From positions 1 through 5,291 of the forward strand of contig JAPLUA010000454.1 of NCBI GenBank assembly GCA_026397855.1: 5,291 nt of DNA, given 5' to 3'. Position numbers and translations under genes: made by a program. Positions 1-5,291 of this stretch are shown in pieces. The stretch's first letter is position 1. Each line of letters begins with the position of its first letter. Origin of the DNA: Verrucomicrobiota bacterium. Lineage in GTDB: Bacteria > Verrucomicrobiota > Verrucomicrobiia > Limisphaerales > UBA8199. A model generated the notes under the pieces. That model was given only the letters and a program-made list of their open reading frames with translations, searched no databases and was not told where the DNA came from.

Positions 1-73
1 CGTCGCCTCCAAGCTTGGCGACAGCGCCGGCATCACCGGCGGCGCCGTCCTGGCCCGCCGCGAGACCAAATAA
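1..73 (+). CDS. C-terminal end of a ROK-family protein (glucokinase-like), partial
   Basis: The frame starting at base 2 is open from the window edge and ends in TAA at 71-73. It gives 23 residues: VASKLGDSAGITGGAVLAR followed by RETK. The LGDxAGxxGGAxLA pattern is the usual C-terminal helix of ROK proteins (bacterial glucokinases, sugar kinases and NagC-like repressors), where it follows the sugar and nucleotide fold. In a kinase the protein would phosphorylate a hexose in the cytoplasm. The catalytic residues and zinc-binding cysteines lie outside the window, so kinase and repressor cannot be told apart. The lack of a helix-turn-helix cannot be judged either, since that would be N-terminal. 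The family assignment rests on this short tail only. Confidence 0.6.
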   Translation, partial: VASKLGDSAGITGGAVLARRETK

Positions 74-90
74 TCGCGCCAACGGGCTTC

Positions 91-118
91 GGCGTGGCTC
101 CCGCCTCCAGCGGGCGCC
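91..118 (+). terminator. Weak hairpin after the ROK-like gene, possible terminator
   Basis: CCCGC (100-104) pairs with GCGGG (110-114) across a 5-nt loop. GGCG (91-94) can pair with CGCC (115-118) to extend the stem past a bulge. It lies 18 bp beyond the upstream stop codon. There is no T-tract after it, so it is not a canonical intrinsic terminator, and such stems arise easily by chance in GC-rich DNA. Confidence 0.2.
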
Positions 119-154
119 GCCGGGTTGCCGCTTGTAATTGCTGATCGCCGACGT

Positions 155-778
155 ATGCTCGGTAATGTGAACGGCAAATGGAGCAAGTGGCTGCCTTACC
201 TCTTCATGCTGGTGGCAGCCCTGTCGCGCTGGCCGGGGTTATTCCCGCCTAACTTCAGTGCGTTCTACGCGCTGGCCTTCTGCGCGGGCGCGTTCTTTCC
301 CCGCAGCGTGAAATGGTGGCTGCCCCTGGGGACGCTCGTCGTCACCGACATAGTCCTCGACGTGTATTACCGGTCGTTCAGCGGGATGCAACTGGTCAAC
401 TATCTTGCCTACGGGCTCATCATCCTGCTGGGCACGCGGTTCAGCAACCGGTCCCGCTTTCTCGGATTGCTCGCGGGGGGAATTCTCGGGGCGATTCTCT
501 TTTACCTGATCACCAATACCGCCTCCTGGCTATTCGACGCCGAATACACCAAGGACCTGGTCGGCTGGATCAAGGCCCTGACGACCGGCAGGTTCGGATT
601 CCCCCCCACGATTGAGTTCTTCCGCAACACCCTCATGAGCGGCGGCCTCTTCACCGGCCTCTTCGCCGGCGCCCTGAAACTCAGCGCCGCCGCCGAATCC
701 GCGAAAGAAAAGGAAACCGAGGAAGAACCCGCCGAGGCACCCGAGGGCGAGGGAGTGCCGGAGGAGGGGAAGGCGTGA
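155..778 (+). CDS. DUF6580-like integral membrane protein
   Basis: This 207-residue protein has about six hydrophobic segments (roughly residues 12-28, 34-48, 53-71, 80-95, 102-122 and 158-177), so it should sit in the cytoplasmic membrane. The order of short motifs fits the DUF6580 family as I know it: PNF near 32-34 after the first segment, a GAFFPR turn at 45-50, LVVTD at 61-65, an LITNTASW helix end at 118-125, and FFRNTL at 155-160 before the last segment. The function of this family is not established; its compact, polytopic form resembles small-molecule transporter membrane subunits, but that is a guess. The last 28 residues are a charged Glu/Pro/Gly tail, likely disordered. The ATG at 155 is preferred; a TTG at 125 would add ten polar residues before the first segment. 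No Shine-Dalgarno motif precedes either. The repeat island and the phosphoesterase gene follow on the same strand. Confidence 0.75.
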   Translation: MLGNVNGKWSKWLPYLFMLVAALSRWPGLFPPNFSAFYALAFCAGAFFPRSVKWWLPLGTLVVTDIVLDVYYRSFSGMQLVNYLAYGLIILLGTRFSNRSRFLGLLAGGILGAILFYLITNTASWLFDAEYTKDLVGWIKALTTGRFGFPPTIEFFRNTLMSGGLFTGLFAGALKLSAAAESAKEKETEEEPAEAPEGEGVPEEGKA

Positions 779-845
779 AACGTGAAGAATCACGCCCCGC
801 GTCCCCTCACGCATCACGCATCTCGCATCACGCATCACGTTTCAC
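775..845. repeat. Repeat island: CACGCAT heptamers inside an 11-bp inverted repeat
   Basis: GTGAAACGTGA (775-785) and TCACGTTTCAC (835-845) are perfect reverse complements 49 bp apart. Between them lie four consecutive heptamers, CACGCAT (808-814), CACGCAT (815-821), CTCGCAT (822-828) and CACGCAT (829-835), then a diverged fifth, CACGTTT (836-842). A smaller hairpin, CGTGA-AGAA-TCACG, occupies 781-794. The left arm overlaps the stop codon of the membrane-protein gene, and the right arm ends 5 bp before the phosphoesterase ATG, so the island fills the whole gap. In RNA the long-range arms could fold and influence translation of the downstream gene; this is inferred only. Confidence 0.8.
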
Positions 846-850
846 TCCCC

Positions 851-1315
851 ATGCGCATCGCCGTCATCTCCGACACCCACAATTTCCTGGACCCGCGGAT
901 TCCCGCGCTCTTCGCCGGCGTGGATCACATTCTGCACGGCGGCGACATCGGCATGCCCATCATCCTCCTGGAACTGGAGCAGATTGCGCCGGTGACTGCG
1001 GTGGGCGGCAATACCGATGAGTTGGACTTTCGCTACCGGCTAGCTGAAGCCGTCGAGTTGGCAGGCCGCAAGTACTTCTTGCAGCATATCGTGGATCCGC
1101 ACTCTCCCAGTCCTCCGCTGCGATGGCAGCTTGCGCGGGCGCGCCCGGATGTGGTGGTGTTTGGCCACACCCACAAGCCGTTCTGCGAGACCCTGGGCGG
1201 CACGTTATTCTTTAACCCGGGCTATGCCGGCAAACCGAGGTTCGGCCTGGATCGCTCGGTCGCCATCCTGCACTGCGAGGGCAAGGAGATCCGGCCGGAG
1301 TATCTAGCTCTGTAG
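851..1315 (+). CDS. YfcE/MJ0936-type metallophosphoesterase
   Basis: This 154-residue protein is a compact calcineurin-like phosphoesterase of the YfcE/MJ0936 subgroup: soluble enzymes that use a two-metal centre to hydrolyse phosphodiesters, whose natural substrates are mostly unknown. The motifs are in the expected order: SDTH (metal ligands D8 and H10), HGGD (D32), GGNTD (N54), a lone histidine at 79 after the KYFL strand, FGHTH (H106 and H108), and NPG with a PRFG turn at 122-132. All core ligands are present. Relatives usually read HGH where this one has H79-I-V, so the second half of that motif is altered. The open frame extends up to a GTG at 782, but those 23 extra residues are a translation of the CACGCAT repeats, and the family begins directly at MRIAVISDTH, so ATG 851 is chosen. 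No Shine-Dalgarno motif is visible. The gene may be co-transcribed with the membrane-protein gene. Confidence 0.9.
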   Translation: MRIAVISDTHNFLDPRIPALFAGVDHILHGGDIGMPIILLELEQIAPVTAVGGNTDELDFRYRLAEAVELAGRKYFLQHIVDPHSPSPPLRWQLARARPDVVVFGHTHKPFCETLGGTLFFNPGYAGKPRFGLDRSVAILHCEGKEIRPEYLAL

Positions 1316-1384
1316 AGGCGTGCGAAGATCGTGGAGCGTGGAGCGTGGGAGCGCAGCGTGGTGAAGCCGTAGCCAGTCCCAAAA

Positions 1385-1445
1385 CCATTCTTAACGCAGA
1401 GACATAGCGCGGCAAACCCGCAACCGAAGGCCCCATTCTTAACGC
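1385..1445. repeat. 13-bp direct repeat with decayed flanking copy
   Basis: CCATTCTTAACGC occurs at 1385-1397 and again at 1433-1445, a 48-bp period. Both copies continue into a GAGAC word and then, a few bases on, GCGCGG (1407-1412 and 1461-1466). The first copy therefore looks like a shortened, diverged version of the left arm of the large hairpin that follows. Confidence 0.65.
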
Positions 1446-1527
1446 CGAGACGCAGAGAAAGCGCGGAGAAACGCAGAGAAGAAGAACCCTCTGCGACCCT
1501 CCGCGAACCTCTGCGCCTCTGCGTTAA
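1439..1527. repeat. Long imperfect inverted repeat built of CGCAGAG words
   Basis: The left arm (1439-1478) runs TTAACGC, GAG, CGCAGAG, CGCGGAG, CGCAGAG. The right arm (1488-1527) gives the same ordered words on the opposite strand: CTCTGCG, CTCCGCG, CTCTGCG, CTC, GCGTTAA. The arms are about 40 nt, broken by a few mismatches and one extra base, with a loop of about 9 nt. Repeats of this word family are scattered between genes in various environmental bacterial genomes. It lies between two convergent genes, so the RNA hairpin could end transcription from both sides, but no T-tract follows on either strand. Its type and any role as a bidirectional terminator are inference; the fold itself is plain in the sequence. 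Confidence 0.8.
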
Positions 1528-1634
1528 ATCTTCGCAGCCTCGGAGCAAGCCGGACTATAGCAGTGCAGAACCATGGAGCATCCCAGCGCGTTGGACGCTC
1601 CCACGCTCCCACATCTGTGCCTTTTCGCGACCCC

Positions 1635-3284
1635 TTACTTCGTGGACATGGCGGTCACGCCCTGCCAGCCAGCGGGTGGCGGGTTCTTCTCGTATGCGGC
1701 GCAGCGCTCCGTCAGTATTTGGGTCGGGCGATCATCCGGTCTTGCGGCCAGTGCCGCTTGGAAGCAATCCCGCGCAGCGGCCCAATTCCTCCCCAGGTAG
1801 TGCTCCATCCCTTCCTCGCAGAGGGAGACAAAGGCAACTTCATCTTTCGCGGCCTCGCTCCGGGCTGCCAGCAGTTCGTAGATCTTCACCCCCGAGCTTC
1901 TGCCGATTACCGCGACGAAGTCCACTGGCCGGGCCAGGAAGTCGTTGCGGACGAGGTTGTAGGTGGCCTCGCTGATGAGGATGCCAGTGCCGTAATGCCG
2001 GTTGAGGCTTTCCATCCGGCTGGCCAGGTTCACGGTGTCCCCCATGGCCGTGTAGCTTAGCCGGTCCTTGTAACCGATGTTGCCGACAAGTGCCTCGCCG
2101 GTGTGAATGCCGATGCGGGTGATAAAGGGCGGGACCTTTGCGCGCACAAGCTCCGCGGAGAGGGCTCCTGCCCGCTGCCGGCATTGCAGGGCAGCGCGGC
2201 AAGCCAGCGCCGCGTGCCCATCGACGGGGTGTGGGGCACCCCAGAAGGCCATGATGGCATCGCCAATGAACTTGTCCACGGTCCCCCGGTTCTGCAGCAG
2301 CGTGGTGGTCATCGCCTCGAAGTACAGCCCCAGGTTGTCCGCGAGCTGCTCGGGCGGCATGCGTTCGGCAATGGATGTGAAGTTCGCGATGTCCGAGAAG
2401 AAGATGGTCAGCTCCCGCTTCTGGACCCCGAGTGTGGCCTCCTTGCGCAGGCTGATGAGTTCGGCGACCAGGTCGGCCGGGACATACTTCCGGAACGACC
2501 GCAGGCCGCTTTTCATGTTCTCCAGCGCGGTCTTCATCCGCACCACTTCCGCAATGCGGGAGCGTATCTCGGGGCGGCCATCCAGGTCAAAGACCTGGAT
2601 CCGGGACATGTCGGCTTCGAGCGCCATCAGCGGCCGGCTGAGCCTGCGGGAGAAGGTCACCCCCAGCGCCACCGCCAGCGCGCAGACCCCCAGGCTGGTG
2701 AGGAAGGCGAGCCGGAGGTAGTGCCGCTCATACGCAATGACCTTCTCGGCCGTGATGTCCATGCACAGCAGGCCCTCCAGCTCCCCGTTCTTCCTGAAGA
2801 TCGGGGCGTAGCCGGACAGGAAGGTTCCCCATTGGTCCTTGTGAAAGTGCTCCTCAACCCGGATGCCGTAGGGGCGCAGAAAGCCCTGCCGCATCAGGGG
2901 CGTTGCCTCTTCATAGACATCGCCCAGGTGGCTGACCAGGCTGGGGTTCTCCTCCGCATCGAGCACGAAAACGATCTTGCCCGATCCGTCCCGGCGCGCG
3001 GTGTAGGCATAGCGGATGTCCATGGCTGTGTCCCGGAACGTCTTCAGGTGCCCCCGGAGCTCCTGGAAGGCGGGCGTGCTCTCATCGGCGCGCTTTCTCA
3101 GCTGCGCGTGAAGGTCTCCATCCATCTGGAGCGCGGCCAGCCCGACCGCATCCGCCAGCCGATCGCGCACCCCCTGGAGCACAAACGCCTGGACGCTGAA
3201 ATACATGATCACCCCGAGCAGCGCCGAGGTCAGGACGGCGATGCCGGTAAAGGCGGATCCCAGGTTGAATCGCAGTGTCTGCAT
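1635..3284 (-). CDS. Membrane-anchored class IIIb adenylate cyclase with sensor domain
   Basis: This 549-residue protein should convert ATP to cAMP. In order: a transmembrane helix (about 12-34), an extracytoplasmic sensor of about 150 residues that looks Cache-like (LSGYAPIFRKNGELEGLLCMD at 156-176), a second helix (about 190-211), a HAMP-like linker with LSRPL (215-219), the FRKYVP lead-in (264-269), and the class III catalytic domain (about 288-470). Metal ligands D298 (FFSDIANFT) and D342 (KFIGD), purine-selecting K338, and transition-state residues N419 and R423 (GDTVNLASR) are all present. T412, in YTAMGDT, stands where class IIIa enzymes have Asp, which marks class IIIb with ATP specificity. 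The tail (about 485-549) holds a TPR-like helix pair and PPPAGWQGV, common in these cyclases. The active site needs two copies, so it should act as a homodimer. It starts 15 bp after the upstream gene, with no Shine-Dalgarno motif, suggesting operonic expression. The ligand sensed is unknown. Confidence 0.93.
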   Translation of the reverse strand: MQTLRFNLGSAFTGIAVLTSALLGVIMYFSVQAFVLQGVRDRLADAVGLAALQMDGDLHAQLRKRADESTPAFQELRGHLKTFRDTAMDIRYAYTARRDGSGKIVFVLDAEENPSLVSHLGDVYEEATPLMRQGFLRPYGIRVEEHFHKDQWGTFLSGYAPIFRKNGELEGLLCMDITAEKVIAYERHYLRLAFLTSLGVCALAVALGVTFSRRLSRPLMALEADMSRIQVFDLDGRPEIRSRIAEVVRMKTALENMKSGLRSFRKYVPADLVAELISLRKEATLGVQKRELTIFFSDIANFTSIAERMPPEQLADNLGLYFEAMTTTLLQNRGTVDKFIGDAIMAFWGAPHPVDGHAALACRAALQCRQRAGALSAELVRAKVPPFITRIGIHTGEALVGNIGYKDRLSYTAMGDTVNLASRMESLNRHYGTGILISEATYNLVRNDFLARPVDFVAVIGRSSGVKIYELLAARSEAAKDEVAFVSLCEEGMEHYLGRNWAAARDCFQAALAARPDDRPTQILTERCAAYEKNPPPAGWQGVTAMSTK

Positions 3285-3299
3285 TGCGGACCGACAGGC

Positions 3300-5021
3300 T
3301 CAGGGCACCAGGCGGGCCGCTTCGTCGAGCGTATCCATCACCGCCCCGAGGGCGGCGATGATGACGGGTTGCGCTCCGCCGCGAAACTGGGTTTTGAGCG
3401 GAGCCTTCTCTATCAGCTTCAGCGTGACCGCCAATACCAGGATCATCAATTCGGGCTGGCGGCGTTGTTCGAGCCAGCCGGAGGATGCCTTTTCAAATCC
3501 GGCGTCTGTCCAGCGCGCAATCTCCGCCAATTGGCGGTTCACCTTGTCCTCGAGGTTTTCCGGGGAAAACTCCGGCGGGCGCGTGCTGCGCGGGGCATAG
3601 CAGAGCACGATCCACGAAGCCGACCGGAACAGGGAGACAATCTCATCGTCGTTCAGGTATTGGCCCAGCAGGTCGTTCAGAGCGACAAACAAGGGGTATC
3701 GCAGTTGCCTGAAGTAATTCGCCCCGTCCGGCGCGGATGCGAAAGTGCCGGTTGCGCGATTGAACAACTCCATCGCTTCCGCCTTGGTCCATCGCCGATT
3801 CGGCAACGCCGGTGGATCCGGCAAGGCCAGATACGGCGGCAGACCTTCCTCATCTTCGCCAGTCCCATTGTAGGCGGATGGCTGCCGCGGCCGCGCGGGC
3901 GGCGGTTCAAATAGCAGCTCGTCAAGCCCCAGCTCGCGAACCATCCAGTTGATGTCATCGTTGCGCCCGGTTTCCAGGTTGTGGCGGTCGGTTTGCGAAA
4001 TCCAGAACTTCATCCACTGCAGCAGCTTCGGGCGCAAGGCCGGATCCAAAGCGGCGGCGCGCGGGGTCTGGCTGTCCAGCAGCGGGATCGGCTGGTCCAG
4101 GATGCCCTGCTCCCGGTTGCAGATGATGCCGGCAGCCGCGACGGTGTCCGGAATTGCCCTGGACGGCACCTTGTCCCGGTTGGTCGTTAGCACCAGTTCG
4201 GGCGTGTCGCTCAGCAAGGCTGGCGGCACCAGGGCCGGATCGAACTTGCGCGCATTCGTTGCCTGCTGCCGGGCCAGCACCACCGCCCCAAGCGCCTGGT
4301 CGAATCGCTCGAAATGCCTGGTTAGCCATAGCCGCCGGCCGGGGTTATCCACCGGACCGCCCAGGTGGCGAATCAGTTCGTGGATCACCTCTTCCGGCGT
4401 AAAGGAATCGAAACCGGGAATCACCACACAGGGGCCCTGCAGCCGGCTGTAATGGGGCAAGTCGCTGAAGTGTCCGCCATACACCTCGAATCGCACGACC
4501 TCGCGGGCAAAGTCGGTGTCCAGCACTATGAAGGGGCCGCGTTCAGGTTCTAACAGGTCCACCGCCTCCACGCGGGAGTCGTCGAGAATACGATGCACCT
4601 CGAGCATCGCCGGATACTGCTTTATCCGGCTTCGCATCACCACCCGTTCGTCCGTCCCCAAACCGGCAAACCCCGCCTGCGCCCATTCCCCGATGCAGGT
4701 CTCGCCACCCGGTCCGACGCGGTAAATGCCATGCCACGCCATGCGATGCAAGAGGACCTGGTTCTGGCCGCTTCTCCCAAGCTGGCGCATGTCCGACTCG
4801 AGCTGTGCCCGGTCGGTCGCGTGTCCCATCATCCAGGCGAAATACTTCTCGTCGGCAGAACGTTCGATGGCTTGAAACTTGGGATAGCTCGCAACCGCGA
4901 ACACATTGAAGGGACAAGACTCGGGGCAGGCATACTTCGTATGCCGTGCCGTGGCGCACTCGAAGCCCTCGATCGCCCGTCCGGCGACCGGACATTCCCG
5001 CATTCGACTTTTCTTGCTCAC
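3300..5021 (-). CDS. Uncharacterised protein with cysteine-rich N-terminus, upstream of the cyclase
   Basis: I do not recognise a characterised family for this 573-residue protein. Its N-terminus has four cysteines in a C-x11-C-x9-C-x3-C pattern (C10, C22, C32, C36, the last two within ACPESCPFN), which could hold one zinc ion. The middle (about 85-250) mixes helices and strands, with a conserved-looking run from LLHRMAWHGIYRV (90-102) to GPFIVLDTDFAREVVRFEV (162-180) and an FTPEEVIHELIRHLGG helix (207-222). A Pro/acidic linker at 372-409 separates a second, mostly helical part. It has no signal peptide and no convincing membrane segment, apart from a hydrophobic stretch near 524-537 that is more likely a buried helix, so a cytoplasmic place is expected. 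GTG 5021 is the first possible start after an in-frame stop; ATG 5003, after an AAGAAAAG stretch, is a fair alternative and keeps all four cysteines. It probably shares a transcript with the cyclase. Confidence 0.85.
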   Translation of the reverse strand: MSKKSRMRECPVAGRAIEGFECATARHTKYACPESCPFNVFAVASYPKFQAIERSADEKYFAWMMGHATDRAQLESDMRQLGRSGQNQVLLHRMAWHGIYRVGPGGETCIGEWAQAGFAGLGTDERVVMRSRIKQYPAMLEVHRILDDSRVEAVDLLEPERGPFIVLDTDFAREVVRFEVYGGHFSDLPHYSRLQGPCVVIPGFDSFTPEEVIHELIRHLGGPVDNPGRRLWLTRHFERFDQALGAVVLARQQATNARKFDPALVPPALLSDTPELVLTTNRDKVPSRAIPDTVAAAGIICNREQGILDQPIPLLDSQTPRAAALDPALRPKLLQWMKFWISQTDRHNLETGRNDDINWMVRELGLDELLFEPPPARPRQPSAYNGTGEDEEGLPPYLALPDPPALPNRRWTKAEAMELFNRATGTFASAPDGANYFRQLRYPLFVALNDLLGQYLNDDEIVSLFRSASWIVLCYAPRSTRPPEFSPENLEDKVNRQLAEIARWTDAGFEKASSGWLEQRRQPELMILVLAVTLKLIEKAPLKTQFRGGAQPVIIAALGAVMDTLDEAARLVP

Positions 5022-5027
5022 TGCGAT

Positions 5028-5056
5028 GTACTAATCGGCCGCAGCGGATTTGTCGA
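5028..5056 (-). promoter_or_regulatory. Weak promoter candidate for the hypothetical gene-cyclase operon
   Basis: Read on the - strand, TCGACA (5056-5051) matches five of six bases of the sigma-70 -35 box. It is followed after 17 bp by TAGTAC (5033-5028), which matches only three of six -10 bases. Transcription would begin close to the GTG at 5021, giving a leaderless or very short-leader message, or a leader of about 18 nt if ATG 5003 is used. The poor -10 box makes this tentative. Confidence 0.25.
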
Positions 5057-5142
5057 GCTTGTGGGGCGTGGGGGTGCAAGACAGAATTCTTCGGAAGCTG
5101 GAGTATACTGAGGAGTCCCCGGCATGCACTACACCCGGAACT

Positions 5143-5156
5143 GGAGAAGCTTCTCC
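5143..5156. repeat. Perfect 14-bp palindrome
   Basis: GGAGAAGCTTCTCC is fully self-complementary. It shares its last two bases with the left arm of the next hairpin, so the two structures are fused and would compete when folded. Confidence 0.7.
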
Positions 5157-5194
5157 CTCTCCCCTGCAGCAGGGGAGAGGGCCGGGGAGAGGGG
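5155..5194. repeat. CCCTCTCCCC-type hairpin with an extra arm
   Basis: CCCTCTCCCCTGC (5155-5167) and GCAGGGGAGAGGG (5169-5181) form a perfect 13-bp inverted repeat around a single central base. A second copy of the right-arm core, GGGGAGAGGGG, follows at 5184-5194 and offers another pairing partner for the left arm. Hairpins of this composition recur between genes in many bacterial genomes. It lies about 130 bp upstream of the - strand operon and could end transcription arriving from outside the window; no T-tract is seen. Confidence 0.75.
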
Positions 5195-5291
5195 TCTCCC
5201 AGTGTCGTCTATCCCGCGGTCTTGTCAGTAGGTGCGTTGGAGCACCTCAGGTATATGTGGAGCCCTATAGAGCTATACGACCAGGCCCTGC
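5195..5291. other. Right-edge non-coding stretch with small stems
   Basis: No credible gene is seen here. Two small stems are present: AGGTGC (5230-5235) with GCACCT (5242-5247), and TATAG (5266-5270) with CTATA (5273-5277). The base composition is less GC-rich than in the genes. It may be the far end of an intergenic region whose next gene lies outside the window. Confidence 0.4.

Larger units (their letters stand above)
1340..1609. repeat. Outer 14-bp inverted repeat bracketing the convergent gap
   Basis: GGAGCGTGGGAGCG (1340-1353) has a perfect reverse complement, CGCTCCCACGCTCC, at 1596-1609. The left copy lies in a short run of related words (GTGGAGC repeated at 1331-1337 and 1338-1344, then GTGGGAGC). 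The arms lie 242 bp apart and enclose the larger hairpin and the direct repeat. There is no open reading frame between them that looks like a transposase, and I see no target-site duplication, so an insertion-sequence or MITE origin is possible but unproven. Confidence 0.7.

Noticed and set aside
808..842. Possible CRISPR array from the heptamer repeats
   Set aside because: The units are 7 bp and contiguous, without spacers, and no cas genes are nearby.
782..850. N-terminal extension of the phosphoesterase from GTG 782
   Set aside because: The extra residues are a translation of the CACGCAT repeats, and the family's first strand begins at the ATG at 851.
1222..1548. A - strand open frame of 108 codons in the convergent gap
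   Set aside because: Much of its translation comes from the inverted-repeat words (repetitive LRF/LRL/LCLCVKN residues), and it overlaps the phosphoesterase end.
1563..2060. Overlapping + strand open frames across the cyclase 3' end
   Set aside because: They run antisense to the catalytic and tail regions of the cyclase and contain no recognisable domain.
2103..3914. A 603-codon open frame on the + strand antisense to both - strand genes
   Set aside because: It spans two well-supported genes on the other strand, has the low-complexity composition (His, Arg, Gly, Gln, Pro) of a GC-rich shadow frame, and shows no family motif.
4543..5079. A - strand 178-codon frame overlapping the start of the hypothetical gene
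   Set aside because: It lies in another frame of the same region, with shadow-like composition, whereas the 573-residue frame is longer and has a coherent protein-like pattern throughout.
5123..5230. A 35-codon + strand frame starting MHYTRNW
   Set aside because: Most of it is the translated CCCTCTCCCC hairpin (SLSPAAGERAGERG), a common artefact of this repeat type, and it has no ribosome-binding signal.

Overview
This 5.3 kb, GC-rich window looks like ordinary chromosome from an environmental bacterium. The mix of a DUF6580-type membrane protein, a ROK-type protein end, a two-pass class III cyclase, no visible Shine-Dalgarno motifs, and intergenic repeats built from CGCAGAG and CACGCAT words suggests Verrucomicrobiota (Pedosphaera/Limisphaera-like). 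That placement is an inference from impression and cannot be proven here.

Layout. The left part is read on the + strand: the last 23 codons of a ROK-family sugar kinase/regulator (to 73), a DUF6580-like polytopic membrane protein (about 155-778), and a YfcE/MJ0936-type metallophosphoesterase (851-1315). The gap between the last two is a small repeat island: heptamer tandem repeats inside an 11-bp inverted repeat. The right part is read on the - strand: an uncharacterised 573-residue protein with a cysteine-rich N-terminus (5021-3300), followed after 15 bp by a membrane-anchored class IIIb adenylate cyclase (3284-1635). These two probably form an operon. The two gene blocks converge on 1316-1634, which holds no gene and is filled with nested inverted repeats, including a hairpin with arms of about 40 nt. 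The upstream end of the - strand operon (5022-5291) holds a weak promoter candidate and a cluster of palindromes of the CCCTCTCCCC type, and no credible gene.

Function. The cyclase has all the catalytic residues needed to make cAMP, and an extracytoplasmic sensor domain and a HAMP-like linker to control it. Its co-transcribed partner is unknown. A phosphoesterase lies opposite it, but nothing shows that this enzyme acts on cAMP. There is no clear mobile element, CRISPR array, tRNA or rRNA. The most interesting items are the uncharacterised cyclase partner and the three repeat islands, one in each intergenic region beyond the first.
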